64,000 nt of DNA from M1-B18 sp048264125 (lineage in GTDB: Bacteria > Bacillota > Clostridia > Peptostreptococcales > Natronincolaceae): contig JBLXDM010000002.1 of NCBI GenBank assembly GCA_048264125.1, positions 186,001 through 250,000 of the forward strand, given 5' to 3'. The translations under genes were made by a program, and so were the position numbers. Below, piece after piece: positions 35,702 through 45,221 of this stretch. Numbering within the stretch: the first letter of the stretch is position 1; the number at the start of each line of letters is the position of its first letter. Under the pieces are notes generated by a model. That model did not search any database. It had not been told where the DNA came from and worked only from the letters and a program-made list of their open reading frames with translations.

Positions 35702-36547
35702 TCATTCTATAATTCTATATTCCTTTATCCTTAGAATACCGTCTTTGCATCTTGCGTAGTAGGAGTCCCCTATTTTTCCAATCACTCCAATAGATACATT
35801 TAATTCAATTGATTGGTCAATATCCAGTTTATTAATTACGATTTTTCTACCATCCTTTAAATAGTAATAGGCTCCCGGATATGGCTCTGACTGTGCCCTT
35901 ACAAAATTAATTATGTCTATAGATTCTTTATAGAAGTCTATGTAGCCCATATCTGGAGTTCTCTTTCCATAGTAGCTAGCTTCATCCTCATTTTGTTTCC
36001 TTAGAGCACTTCCAGCCGCTAGCCTGTTTAAAGAGTCCATCAGTAATGAAGGGTATATTTCGTTGAACTTCATTAATAGGCTATGTCCTGTGTCGTCTTC
36101 TCGAATATTAATAATTCTTTGCTCAATAATATCCCCTGTATCAACAGCTTCATCAATTAAATGTGATGTGACACCAGTCACCATCTCACCATTTATAATG
36201 CTCCAAACATGGGGTGTTCTTCCTCTATATTTGGGAAGCAATGACCCGTGAATATTCAAAGCATGTCCAGCTATAGTAAATATCTCTTTAGGCAAGATAT
36301 ACCTATAATTTACACTTATTAAATATTTCGGTTTTATTACATTAATAGCTTCTAAAAGCTCCCTTAAATTTTTTCTTGCATCTTTATAGGAATACATAAT
36401 ATTATTTCTTATAGCAAAGGTATCTACGCTTTCTTCTTGTAGCTCCCTATGGGTTAAAACATAGTCTACCTTATATCCCATATCAAATAATTCTACTAAA
36501 CAGTCCTTTGCCAGTTTCCCAAAGCCACAAAACACTATCTTAGACAT
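35702..36547 (-). CDS. Sugar N-formyltransferase-like protein
   Basis: 281 residues from the ATG at 36547 (GGGGATGG 5 nt upstream; overlaps the pseG end by 8 nt). It has the formyl-transferase fold of Fmt/ArnA-type enzymes that use N10-formyl-tetrahydrofolate. The catalytic triad motifs are Asn98 and His100 in NIHGSLLPKYRG, and the Asp of VDTGDI near residue 136. The C-terminal part carries an Fmt_C-like beta domain. It is flanked by pseG and pseI, so the substrate is likely the amino sugar made by PseC. It may take the place of the PseH acetyltransferase, giving an N-formyl pseudaminic acid. The substrate is inferred. Confidence 0.82.
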   Translation of the reverse strand: MSKIVFCGFGKLAKDCLVELFDMGYKVDYVLTHRELQEESVDTFAIRNNIMYSYKDARKNLRELLEAINVIKPKYLISVNYRYILPKEIFTIAGHALNIHGSLLPKYRGRTPHVWSIINGEMVTGVTSHLIDEAVDTGDIIEQRIINIREDDTGHSLLMKFNEIYPSLLMDSLNRLAAGSALRKQNEDEASYYGKRTPDMGYIDFYKESIDIINFVRAQSEPYPGAYYYLKDGRKIVINKLDIDQSIELNVSIGVIGKIGDSYYARCKDGILRIKEYRIIE

Positions 36548-37553
36548 TAAAACCATCCCCTGCATCTGAAATTAAGCGGTCTATAATCCTTTTACTCCCC
36601 AACCCATCAACACCATTTAAATAGCAGTCAAAAAATTCTTTCCTTTTTTCTAGCTTTAGCATTTCCGTAAACCCTTTTTGTAAGGTCTCATTGAAGTCAT
36701 CTCTACCGTATTCTATAATAATTTGCATTGGGTTGATCTTTTTTAGTCCATTAATATTGTTATTTTGATTGTCTGCAATTTTTATTGCAATAAAGGGTGT
36801 CTGGGTTGCCAATAATTCGTAAATTGTTTGTCCAGCAGCCGTTAGTGCAAGGTCAGACCTAAGCATCAATTTCTTCATTAATTCTGCATCTGCATTATGA
36901 TAAATTCTTATATTATCGAATTTTATATCTTTTATAGCTTCTCTGTTATTAAAGCTATTCCCAATAATAACAGTGAATTTTATCTCAGGATGCTTTCTAC
37001 AGAAGGTATTGAGAATTCTGGGTGTTAAATTTCTTACATCAGAGCCACCCATTGTAATTAATACCTTTTTAACTCTTTCACCAATGCTATTTCTTTTGAC
37101 ATTTAAAAAAGGTCTTCTTAAAATTATGTACTTTTGTCCAAGTAAATAAAGCTTTTTTTCATCGATAGGATATATAAGATTATCGCAATTTAGTGAAGGG
37201 TTAACAATTATACCCTCTGGGTATTCAACTCTTACATTATCATCAATAAATAGCGCTCTTTTTGACTTGCCTGATATAACTTGATAGAGCTCTTTCGACG
37301 CTTTATACGAGTCTACAATGCAATAATCCGTACTATCAATATAACTATCTAGATAATTTCCTGATAGCCAATTAATATTTAAAATGCTTTTACCCTGTAA
37401 AAAATTAGAACTGTCTAAATCACCATAGACTATAAGCTCTACCTTGATACCTCTATTTACAAGTTCGTCGTAAAGGGAGCTACACCTTGATAAATGACCT
37501 AATCCCATAGAGCTTCCGCCCTCAGTAAATATCTTAACGTTTATTTCTTTCAT
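36540..37553 (-). CDS. pseG: UDP-sugar hydrolase PseG
   Basis: 337 residues, GT-B fold. PseG removes UDP from UDP-2,4-diacetamido-2,4,6-trideoxy-L-altrose, the fourth step of pseudaminic acid synthesis. The N-terminal motif MGLGHLSRC holds the catalytic His20, and the nucleotide-binding half shows VLITMGGSD and LALTAAGQTIYELLATQTP. It is followed by the formyltransferase and preceded by pseC (21 nt). If the neighbouring enzyme formylates N4, this PseG must accept the formamido sugar. Confidence 0.93.
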   Translation of the reverse strand: MKEINVKIFTEGGSSMGLGHLSRCSSLYDELVNRGIKVELIVYGDLDSSNFLQGKSILNINWLSGNYLDSYIDSTDYCIVDSYKASKELYQVISGKSKRALFIDDNVRVEYPEGIIVNPSLNCDNLIYPIDEKKLYLLGQKYIILRRPFLNVKRNSIGERVKKVLITMGGSDVRNLTPRILNTFCRKHPEIKFTVIIGNSFNNREAIKDIKFDNIRIYHNADAELMKKLMLRSDLALTAAGQTIYELLATQTPFIAIKIADNQNNNINGLKKINPMQIIIEYGRDDFNETLQKGFTEMLKLEKRKEFFDCYLNGVDGLGSKRIIDRLISDAGDGFNV

Positions 37554-37574
37554 ATCCCCACCACATTAAAATGA

Positions 37575-38765
37575 TTATTTTCTATAATAGTGAATTACTT
37601 TCTCTACTGCTTTAACTACATCCTCAATATCTTCGTCCTCCATTGAAGGGTAAAGGGGGAGGGTCAATATATGCTCATATAATTCTTCCGCATTAGGACA
37701 TAGACCCTTCTCATAGCCTAAGCTTCTATAGTATGGATGATAGTATACAGGTATGTAGTGAACATTCACTCCAATATTTTCTGCCTGTAAAGCATCAAAG
37801 ATAAGCTTTCTTGAGGCCTTTAATAATTCCGGTTTTATTTTAATCACATATAAATGCCAGCCCGAATTGGAATATTCTGCTTCATATGGTATACCAATTT
37901 CTTCCAACCCACTGAAGGCTTCATTATATTTTTGTACTATTTCTCTTCTTCTACTTATAAAACTATCTAATCTATTCATTTGGCTGTAGCCTAAGGCGCT
38001 TTGTAAATCTGTAATGCGGTAATTGTACCCCAACTCCTGCTGCTCATAGTACCATAACCCCTCATTTTGAATTATTTGATTGGGATTTCGAGTTATACCA
38101 TGGCTTCTAAAAAGAAGCATTCTATTATAGAGCTCTTGGTCATTGGTAGTTACAATACCACCTTCTGCAGTCGTTATAGGCTTCACCGGATGAAAACTGA
38201 ACTCTACTAAATCAGCCTGCACCCCCACCTTTTTTCCTTTATATTCACTACCTAAGGCATGTGCAGCATCCTCTATTATGAGTAACCCATAATTATCGGC
38301 AATTTTTCTAATTGCGTCCATGTCTACGGATTGACCTGCAAAATCAACGGGTATAATTGCCTTTGTTTTATGGTTAATATGTTTGGCGATTTTTTCTGGA
38401 TCAATATTGTAAGTGGAGGGATCTACATCTGCGAAAACTGGTCGACCCCCACAGTAACGGACACAATTTGCCGAAGCTGCAAAAGTCATAGGGCTGACAA
38501 TCACTTCATCGCCTTGTCCGATTCCAGCAGCAGCACATGCCATATGTAGAGCTGCTGTACCATTTGAAACAGCTACCGCATATTTAGCACCAGTGTAGCT
38601 TGCCACTTTTTCTTCAAACTGCTTCACGTAAGGTCCCGTAGTTAAGTAGTCGCTTTTCAAGACCCTTACCACTGCTTGAATATCATTGTCATCTATTGAT
38701 TGTCTCCCATAGCTAAGAAAGGAGTCCCTGACAGGCTTACCACCATGAATTGCCAATTTGCTCAT
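37575..38765 (-). CDS. pseC: UDP-4-amino-4,6-dideoxy-L-AltNAc transaminase PseC
   Basis: 396 residues, DegT/DnrJ/EryC1 family. The PLP lysine is Lys195 in FHPVKPITTAEGG, with the sugar-aminotransferase motifs SNGTAALHMA and VDFAGQSVDM. The N-terminal LSYGRQSIDDNDIQAVVRVL is characteristic of PseC. It aminates C4 of the keto sugar from PseB. A gap of about 95 nt separates it from the thiamine-diphosphate enzyme upstream. Confidence 0.93.
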   Translation of the reverse strand: MSKLAIHGGKPVRDSFLSYGRQSIDDNDIQAVVRVLKSDYLTTGPYVKQFEEKVASYTGAKYAVAVSNGTAALHMACAAAGIGQGDEVIVSPMTFAASANCVRYCGGRPVFADVDPSTYNIDPEKIAKHINHKTKAIIPVDFAGQSVDMDAIRKIADNYGLLIIEDAAHALGSEYKGKKVGVQADLVEFSFHPVKPITTAEGGIVTTNDQELYNRMLLFRSHGITRNPNQIIQNEGLWYYEQQELGYNYRITDLQSALGYSQMNRLDSFISRRREIVQKYNEAFSGLEEIGIPYEAEYSNSGWHLYVIKIKPELLKASRKLIFDALQAENIGVNVHYIPVYYHPYYRSLGYEKGLCPNAEELYEHILTLPLYPSMEDEDIEDVVKAVEKVIHYYRK

Positions 38766-38860
38766 TTATTTACCTCCAATCAACTACTTCCATGTTGGTC
38801 CCCTTTATTAAACCAGCATAGCCCTCAAAGTAATTTCTTTAAACAATTTTATTGATTAAG

Positions 38861-40651
38861 CTAATCTAGCATATTTTCATTATGCTCCGCTATATCTAAG
38901 AAAGGATATAAATACTCTAGCTTAGAGGATGTGAATGTACCATCTTCATTTGCAATGGTCCTAGACTTGGGAATTTCGTCAAAGTTTATAGAACTTTGCA
39001 CTTCGCATAAAATTGGCTCATTGTCCCTCATTACCTCAGCTAAAACAGTATCTATCTCCTGATTATTTTTAATTAAATAGTATTTAAGCTTATATGCATC
39101 TGCTATTGCTTGTAGGTCTGGAAATTCAATGCCGCTTTCCTTGTCGCAGCCTGCGTAGTTAGAGTTGAAATTATTTCTTTGCATATTGTGTATTGAAGCA
39201 TAGCCATTATTAGAGTAAATAAAAATTTTAATAGGTAATTTATAGGTATTGATTAATGCTAGCTCTTGGATATTATGCTGCAGGCTTCCATCTCCTTCTA
39301 GAAGAATTGTACGCCTTTTTTCTCCAGCTACACAGCTAGCAATAGCACTTGGTAAGCACCAGCCCATAGCCCCAATACCCATCGATGTAACGAATTTTTG
39401 CCCTTTTTTTAATTTAATCGCCATATGGGATATTCCACATGTGCGTCCTGAGGAAGAACCCACAACTATATCCTCCACCTTCATATAATCCGAAAGCTTT
39501 TCAGCAAACATGTATCCGTCAACCTTACCTTCATCCTCAAGGGGCTGTACTTCTTTACTCAATGGATATTTTTTCTTCATGCTTACGCAATAATCAATCC
39601 AACTCCCTCTAGGCTTATTGTTATACTTTTCCTTCATGTCTATTAGCTTGCTGATCAAAACACCAGCGTCAGTATTTATTTTCAACTCAAATGGTATTCT
39701 GAGCTTTTCTATTTCATTGTTATCAATATCAACAATCACCTTCACTGCCTTAGGTGCAAAATTTTCCTCTGCATAAGCTGTAATTACAGGATTCAGCCTA
39801 CTTCCTATAATGAGTAGCAAGTCCGAATTTTGCAACACATAATTTGAATAGCGCATTGCCGGTATTCCAGGCAATCCCATGAACAATTCATCATTATCTC
39901 CACAAATACCCTTAGCCCTCCATGTAGCAAGTGCAGGAATTTTAAATTCCTCCAGCAGTCTACTTAAATCTTCACCTCGTCCGCTAGCAGCAACACCATG
40001 CCCCATCAGCACCACAGGTCTTTCTGATTTGTTAAGAAGATCATATATCTTCGATATTTCCTTTTCTTCAACGGAATATTGATCCGTTAAGCCTTCGACT
40101 TCTGGACTAAAGCCCACTAAGCATTCTTCTTTAATCTGGCTACCTTGAATATCAAGGGGTATGTCTATCCATACGGGGCCTCGTCTACCATGTGTTGCTA
40201 AATACACAGCCTTTTCTAGATGATAGCGTATTTCCTCTGCCTTCATAACTGTTACAGCGTACTTTGTTATAGGCTCAACCATAGGAACTATAGCTATTTC
40301 CTGCGCACCAAATTGTCTGAGTCCCCTTAGTTGCCCCATATCTGCTGTTTTGGTTTGTCCAGAAATGAATAACACTGGACTGGAATCCAGCCACGCTCCG
40401 GCACAGCCGGTAACAGCATTAGTGGCACCTGGACCTGTTGTAACCAAACAAGCCCCCAAATGGTTAGTATACTGGGCATAGCTATCAGCACAAATACCAG
40501 TAGCCTGTTCATTAAGGTTATACACTATATTTAAACCCTTTTGCTTGGCAACGCTATCAAGCAGGTGCATAATTCCGCCACCGGAAATTGTAAATAAATC
40601 TTTAATACCATTTTCAACCAAAAACTTTGCTATGTAATCAGAAATTTTCAT
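38861..40651 (-). CDS. Thiamine-diphosphate enzyme, acetolactate-synthase-like (YerE-type candidate)
   Basis: 596 residues with three domains. PYR contains the activating Glu48 (NLNEQATG), then a central Rossmann-like domain, then PP with the ThDP/Mg motif GDGSLQHNI ... NNGY. Family members make acetolactate from pyruvate, but copies in surface-sugar clusters transfer a two-carbon acetyl unit to a keto sugar, as YerE does in yersiniose synthesis. No acetolactate synthase small subunit or ilv gene is nearby, while the CDP-3,6-dideoxyhexose genes rfbF, rfbG and rfbH are in the same cluster. A branched-sugar role is therefore favoured; it is inferred. Confidence 0.8.
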   Translation of the reverse strand: MKISDYIAKFLVENGIKDLFTISGGGIMHLLDSVAKQKGLNIVYNLNEQATGICADSYAQYTNHLGACLVTTGPGATNAVTGCAGAWLDSSPVLFISGQTKTADMGQLRGLRQFGAQEIAIVPMVEPITKYAVTVMKAEEIRYHLEKAVYLATHGRRGPVWIDIPLDIQGSQIKEECLVGFSPEVEGLTDQYSVEEKEISKIYDLLNKSERPVVLMGHGVAASGRGEDLSRLLEEFKIPALATWRAKGICGDNDELFMGLPGIPAMRYSNYVLQNSDLLLIIGSRLNPVITAYAEENFAPKAVKVIVDIDNNEIEKLRIPFELKINTDAGVLISKLIDMKEKYNNKPRGSWIDYCVSMKKKYPLSKEVQPLEDEGKVDGYMFAEKLSDYMKVEDIVVGSSSGRTCGISHMAIKLKKGQKFVTSMGIGAMGWCLPSAIASCVAGEKRRTILLEGDGSLQHNIQELALINTYKLPIKIFIYSNNGYASIHNMQRNNFNSNYAGCDKESGIEFPDLQAIADAYKLKYYLIKNNQEIDTVLAEVMRDNEPILCEVQSSINFDEIPKSRTIANEDGTFTSSKLEYLYPFLDIAEHNENMLD

Positions 40652-40711
40652 AGTTTCATTTTCCTTTTCAATTTATTAATATCTGTCATTGATTAATTGT
40701 TAACATAGCTA

Positions 40712-41950
40712 CTATCCTGTTGTTGTCCCTAGCTTTAAGTAATGATCAAATTCTACATAATTATTATTTTTAAGATAATTTACAATTTCTTTCTCTCCTG
40801 AATAAGAAGCTATTAATATATAGGCATCTTTATTCTCTAACAGTTTGTATGGTTGATTAATTTCCAAACCAAAAAATTCTCCCTTACAAAAGCTATCTAT
40901 TGCCATGACCATTTGACTTTTGGGGTAATGTTCCTTCATGGCCTCATAAACTCCAATTCCAACCTGACCTGTTCCCCATATGGCATATTCGAAGCTATCA
41001 TCCTTCCCAAATGGTATTTTCTTAAGACTACTTTTATAATGGCTTCCATAATTACTCTTTTCTCTTGTTTCTAAGTAATAGCTAAAATCAAGAATCGTTT
41101 TATATTTATCTTCATACTTTCGAACAGTCCTTCTAAAATGTTCCTCCATTATTTTTTTTGCTTGATCCAAATTAACTATGTCTGGTGTCCAGTTAATATT
41201 TTCAAACGTTTCAGGAGTATAAATATTAATGAATTTATCTAATCCTCCAAATCTAGGAGAACAGTTTTCAACTGCTGCTATAACTGGTATTCCCATGCCA
41301 AGGCATGGTGCAATGCTATGCATCCTTGAGGTTATCACTAGCTTAGCATCTGTAGCGTATTGACTTAACAATTCAATCGCACTATGATAGCTATTTATTG
41401 CTTTATCATCTTTATAAATATGACTTATGTTAATTATTTCAGAATTTCGTATTTCTTTAGGAAAATAATCACTTAAAACATCAGGCATATCAACACAGTA
41501 AATTTTGTCTGCATGATTTTCTTCTCTTGTTGGAAGAGTTAATGTAATACAACCATACAAGTATGAGCTAATACCATACTGTCTCATTAATTTTAAGGTA
41601 GACTCATCTCTGCATCCTACAGGTGAAAATTCTCTAAAGTATTCAATTAACTTATCAGACAGTTTCGTGGCTGAAAAATAGCTAAGTCCAATAAATACAG
41701 GTATAATCTTAGGCGGAAGAGGTAATATATCTATGATCCAATTATGTGAAAGATTAATATTTATTGGAAGTATAACATATTCTCCGTTATAATTATTCAA
41801 CTCATTAATGTCAATTATAATTACATCTTCTTCTTTAATGTCCATCTTTTTATACTGCTCTAAAATAGCGATTGATTGAAACCAATCACCTATATTAACA
41901 AACATACGATCCTCTCTTAAACAACTAAAACCAATTACTCCATATTTCAT
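40712..41950 (-). CDS. Polysaccharide pyruvyl transferase family protein
   Basis: 412 residues from the ATG at 41950 (GGGGGA RBS; the ATG at 41968 would contain it). Residues 1-300 follow the pyruvyl-transferase (CsaB/WcaK) pattern, with VGCRDESTLKLMRQYG and the hallmark LVITSRMHSIAPCLGMGIP. The last 90 residues (YAIWGTGQVGIGVYEAM ... LENKDAYILIASYSGE) look like a Rossmann-type domain found at the end of sugar-modifying proteins. It may add a ketal pyruvate to a flagellin glycan or have another sugar-transfer role. Confidence 0.8.
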   Translation of the reverse strand: MKYGVIGFSCLREDRMFVNIGDWFQSIAILEQYKKMDIKEEDVIIIDINELNNYNGEYVILPININLSHNWIIDILPLPPKIIPVFIGLSYFSATKLSDKLIEYFREFSPVGCRDESTLKLMRQYGISSYLYGCITLTLPTREENHADKIYCVDMPDVLSDYFPKEIRNSEIINISHIYKDDKAINSYHSAIELLSQYATDAKLVITSRMHSIAPCLGMGIPVIAAVENCSPRFGGLDKFINIYTPETFENINWTPDIVNLDQAKKIMEEHFRRTVRKYEDKYKTILDFSYYLETREKSNYGSHYKSSLKKIPFGKDDSFEYAIWGTGQVGIGVYEAMKEHYPKSQMVMAIDSFCKGEFFGLEINQPYKLLENKDAYILIASYSGEKEIVNYLKNNNYVEFDHYLKLGTTTG

Positions 41951-42018
41951 CTTTTTGATCCCCCACATTTAATATTTATGGCAATTAGAAAAAGCTAACA
42001 TCGAGCAAGTCTTAAAAT

Positions 42019-43236
42019 TTATAAAATTACATTTTTCATCATTAAACTTGTTTGTTCCGCAAATCTACAATATTTTCCGATTAACTCCACCACTAATTCA
42101 GATGAAAATCGCTTATCCCTGCTCAGATTAATGATATCATTCAATAAGTCTTTAGAATAATTCTCTTGTTCCCATAGTCTAATACTAAACAACAATTTAA
42201 TCTCATAATCTATGCTTTCGCCTTCTGATATTTTGCTTTTTAAATATTCGTTTTCCTTCATTAAATTATAAAAGGCATTTGGATAAACCTTGCAATCATA
42301 TCCTTTGCCTAATGTTAAGCCCATTGATATACATTCCTCACATCTAGGAAAATTATACTTATTATAAATAATACTATTTATATCATCATTAACAATATTT
42401 CCTATAAGGATATTTTTTTCATATGCTTTATTAAAGCTACTACATATTCTGATATCTCCATCAACATTTATAGACACGAAGCGCTGTTGAAAATCACAAT
42501 AATTTCTTGGTGATACCCTTATTTGCTCATCAAGTACTCCTAAGAATAAATCCTTTGAAATATCCTTCAGCTCCTGATAATCCATTTTATTAGTCACATA
42601 ATCTCTGCATTTATTCTTATCTATTAAAACAGCAAAATTAGGAGCGAACCTAATTCCTTCTTTGTGACAATACTCTTTAGCCATTGTCATCTCGCTTTCA
42701 TTGAATTGATAAATATGAAAACTCATATCAAAGCCAATAGAATGGTTGGCTTTATTATCTACATTACTTTTAAGCTTACTAATATTTTCTTGTATTTTAT
42801 TAAAATTAAAGCCATGTATTCTGTCATAAGAGGCTTGTGAAAACCCAGGCATTGAAATAATAAATCTGTCTACACATTCTAACGCCTCTGCAGTAAATTC
42901 TGGAACTACACTTGCGTTCGTACTAATTGACGTTCTGATTCCATACCTACTCATTATAATGAGTAGGTCGTTAATTTGTGGATGCAACAAAGGCTCCCCT
43001 AGACAATAAATATGATAATTTGTGGAACTGGTATAAAACTTGTATTCAATTAATTTTTTTAAAATCTCCTCATATAACTCAAGACTAATATAATGGCCTT
43101 TATTAGACAAATCATTTCCCGCTGGACAATACTTACATTTAGCATTGCAATAGCCTACTATATCGATCGCAATAGAGTCAAATCCATTTATATATAAGCC
43201 TTGAAAATCCTTCAGTGTTTTCAATTTTTTATTCAT
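42019..43236 (-). CDS. Radical SAM/SPASM protein in glycan cluster
   Basis: 405 residues. The radical SAM cluster motif is CNAKCKYC near residue 30. A SAM-binding GEPLLHPQ follows, and a SPASM-type Cys-rich segment lies at about 245-310 (NYCDFQQRF, IRICSSF, RCEECISMG, YDCKV) that can hold extra iron-sulfur clusters. A helical tail of about 80 residues is unusual. Such enzymes in surface-glycan clusters can modify sugars or peptides by radical chemistry. The substrate is unknown. It sits between pseB and the pyruvyltransferase gene and reads as part of the operon. Confidence 0.85.
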   Translation of the reverse strand: MNKKLKTLKDFQGLYINGFDSIAIDIVGYCNAKCKYCPAGNDLSNKGHYISLELYEEILKKLIEYKFYTSSTNYHIYCLGEPLLHPQINDLLIIMSRYGIRTSISTNASVVPEFTAEALECVDRFIISMPGFSQASYDRIHGFNFNKIQENISKLKSNVDNKANHSIGFDMSFHIYQFNESEMTMAKEYCHKEGIRFAPNFAVLIDKNKCRDYVTNKMDYQELKDISKDLFLGVLDEQIRVSPRNYCDFQQRFVSINVDGDIRICSSFNKAYEKNILIGNIVNDDINSIIYNKYNFPRCEECISMGLTLGKGYDCKVYPNAFYNLMKENEYLKSKISEGESIDYEIKLLFSIRLWEQENYSKDLLNDIINLSRDKRFSSELVVELIGKYCRFAEQTSLMMKNVIL

Positions 43237-43295
43237 AAAGCTCCTCCTCGTATACCATATATAAGCCTTATATTGTTATTCTTACTTCTAGAAAT

Positions 43296-44294
43296 CTACA
43301 GTGTTAATTTTTCAATCTCACTACCAAGTTGACTAACATTCAACCATTCTTTATTTGACTCCGAACTATATTCGAACCCTTCTTCTAGCTTAATTCCATT
43401 TCGCACCTTTTGTTCATCAAACACCCACCAATCAAAGTGAGGATATATGATGTAGTGCTTTTCATATTCGTAAGTAAACTTAGAATCATCTTTAGTAATC
43501 ATAATTTCATGTAGCTTTTCGCCTTCTCTTATTCCTATTTCCTTAAGCTTAACACCTGGAAGCATTGCCTCCGCTAAGTCAGTTACTCGGAAGGAGGGTA
43601 TTTTAGAAATATAGGTTTCTCCCCCATAGGATTCCTCAAGTGCCTTAAATACTAGCTCAACGCCTTGTTCTAATGTAATCCAAAAACGTGTCATCCTAGA
43701 ATCCGTTATAGGCAGCTCTGTTACTCCGTTATTAATCATATTTTGAAAGGTTGGTATAACCGAACCACGGCTACCAGCAACATTGCCATACCGCACTACA
43801 GAAAATTTCGTTTTACTAATTTTACTGTAGGCATTGGCAGAAATAAAAAGCTTATCTGATACAAGCTTTGTCCCACCGTAGAGATTTATAGGATTTACTG
43901 CCTTGTCTGTTGACAATGCAATAACCTTCTTTACACCTCTATCAATAGCAGCATCTATTACGTTCTGAGCACCATGTATATTTGTCTTTATAGCTTCAAA
44001 GGGATTATACTCGCATACTGGAACCTGCTTCATAGCAGCAGCATGAATGACATAATCAACATGATCAAATGCCCTGTATAATCGATCTTTATCCCGTATG
44101 TCACCAATAAAAAAACGCACCTTGGACATATCATATTTTTTTTCATACTCTGCCTTCATAAGACTCTGCTTATATTCATCCCTTGAGTAAATAATAATTC
44201 TATGTGGTACATATCTATCTAGAATCATTTCCAAAAATTTTCTACCAAAACTGCCTGTCCCACCAGTAATTAGGATTGTCTTATCGTTAAGCAT
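43296..44294 (-). CDS. pseB: UDP-GlcNAc 4,6-dehydratase (inverting) PseB
   Basis: 332 residues, short-chain dehydrogenase fold. The NAD(P) motif GGTGSFG is at 11-17, and AAAMKQVPVCEYNPFEAIKTN and STDKAVNPINLYGGTK (with the YxxxK-type pair) identify the PseB/FlaA1 group. It starts pseudaminic acid synthesis by C4 oxidation, C6 dehydration and C5 epimerisation of UDP-GlcNAc. It is separated from pseC by three other genes. Confidence 0.95.
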   Translation of the reverse strand: MLNDKTILITGGTGSFGRKFLEMILDRYVPHRIIIYSRDEYKQSLMKAEYEKKYDMSKVRFFIGDIRDKDRLYRAFDHVDYVIHAAAMKQVPVCEYNPFEAIKTNIHGAQNVIDAAIDRGVKKVIALSTDKAVNPINLYGGTKLVSDKLFISANAYSKISKTKFSVVRYGNVAGSRGSVIPTFQNMINNGVTELPITDSRMTRFWITLEQGVELVFKALEESYGGETYISKIPSFRVTDLAEAMLPGVKLKEIGIREGEKLHEIMITKDDSKFTYEYEKHYIIYPHFDWWVFDEQKVRNGIKLEEGFEYSSESNKEWLNVSQLGSEIEKLTL

Positions 44295-44330
44295 TCCCTT
44301 TTCCTCCTTTGGCCCTCAGCCAATTAATAT

Positions 44331-45221
44331 TCATTGATATAGCAATGAATAAATATCTATATCATTTTCGTTATTTTGATACCAGCTATATAAATCATGT
44401 ATAGCCTCCTCCATCGTCATAAAAGCAAAGTCACCTATTTCATTTATAAGACGTTGATTACTGGCGGAATATTCCTTAGCCAAACCCTCTTTGCATGTAA
44501 TTATCTGTATGTTTTTTTTACTTATACTTTTTACAATATCTGCAATCCGTAATAAATCTACCCTTTTTCCAGATGAGATATTATAATCTCTGTTTATCCC
44601 ATCATTATCAATGAACCATTGTGTTATTTTACAAAAATCATTTATATATAGATAATCGAAATACACATTTTGTCTAATCGTTATAGGTAGATTTTTAATT
44701 GCTTTACAACAGGCCCCTGAAATAAATGTTCTACTCCAATTTTCATATTTTCCAAACAGGCCAAAAACTCGTAAATTATATATGTTATTGCTTCTCTGTA
44801 TAGCTTTATTAATTATATACTTATAAAACCCATAATCTGTATCAGGAACTCCATTGCCTATGGCTTCCTCATTAACAAGGCTTATATCCCCACGCTTATC
44901 AAATTCAGCCCCCGAGCCAAAGTATATAAGCTTTCCGTATAAGCTTTGGTACCTTTCGAAATTAAAAAACATTCTTAAATTCTTATCAAGCTCCTTAAAA
45001 ATATCCTTATTAGCACCTACTCTAGGGTTATATACTGCAGCATGTAGGATGACATCATAATAATTCTCATGGAGCCACCTTTTTACCTCTTCTTCTTCAG
45101 AAATATCAAATTCTTTACTGGTAGGCGCATGTATTTCATATAATTCCAGCGGTTCTAAATACTCCTTAAGATTTCGTCCTATAAATCCATTAGCGCCTAG
45201 TACTAGTATTTTTTTTCTCAT
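44331..45221 (-). CDS. NAD(P)-dependent sugar epimerase/reductase (SDR)
   Basis: 296 residues. The ATG at 45221 overlaps the rfbF stop (TAATG) and has GGAAGGTG upstream, so it replaces the longer frame starting at 45260. Rossmann motif VLGANGFIGRNL; YxxxK-type pair in YGFYKYIINK; the general look is of GDP-fucose-synthase-like or CDP-sugar reductases. Directly downstream of the CDP-glucose genes it is the likely last-step reductase of that sugar: either C4 reduction of the 3,6-dideoxy keto sugar, or reduction of an added acetyl side chain (YerF-like) if the ThDP enzyme acts first. Confidence 0.82.
   Translation of the reverse strand: MRKKILVLGANGFIGRNLKEYLEPLELYEIHAPTSKEFDISEEEEVKRWLHENYYDVILHAAVYNPRVGANKDIFKELDKNLRMFFNFERYQSLYGKLIYFGSGAEFDKRGDISLVNEEAIGNGVPDTDYGFYKYIINKAIQRSNNIYNLRVFGLFGKYENWSRTFISGACCKAIKNLPITIRQNVYFDYLYINDFCKITQWFIDNDGINRDYNISSGKRVDLLRIADIVKSISKKNIQIITCKEGLAKEYSASNQRLINEIGDFAFMTMEEAIHDLYSWYQNNENDIDIYSLLYQ

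Noticed and set aside
38861..40651. Housekeeping acetolactate synthase (IlvB)
   Set aside because: No IlvN, IlvC or other ilv genes nearby; the context is nucleotide-sugar synthesis.
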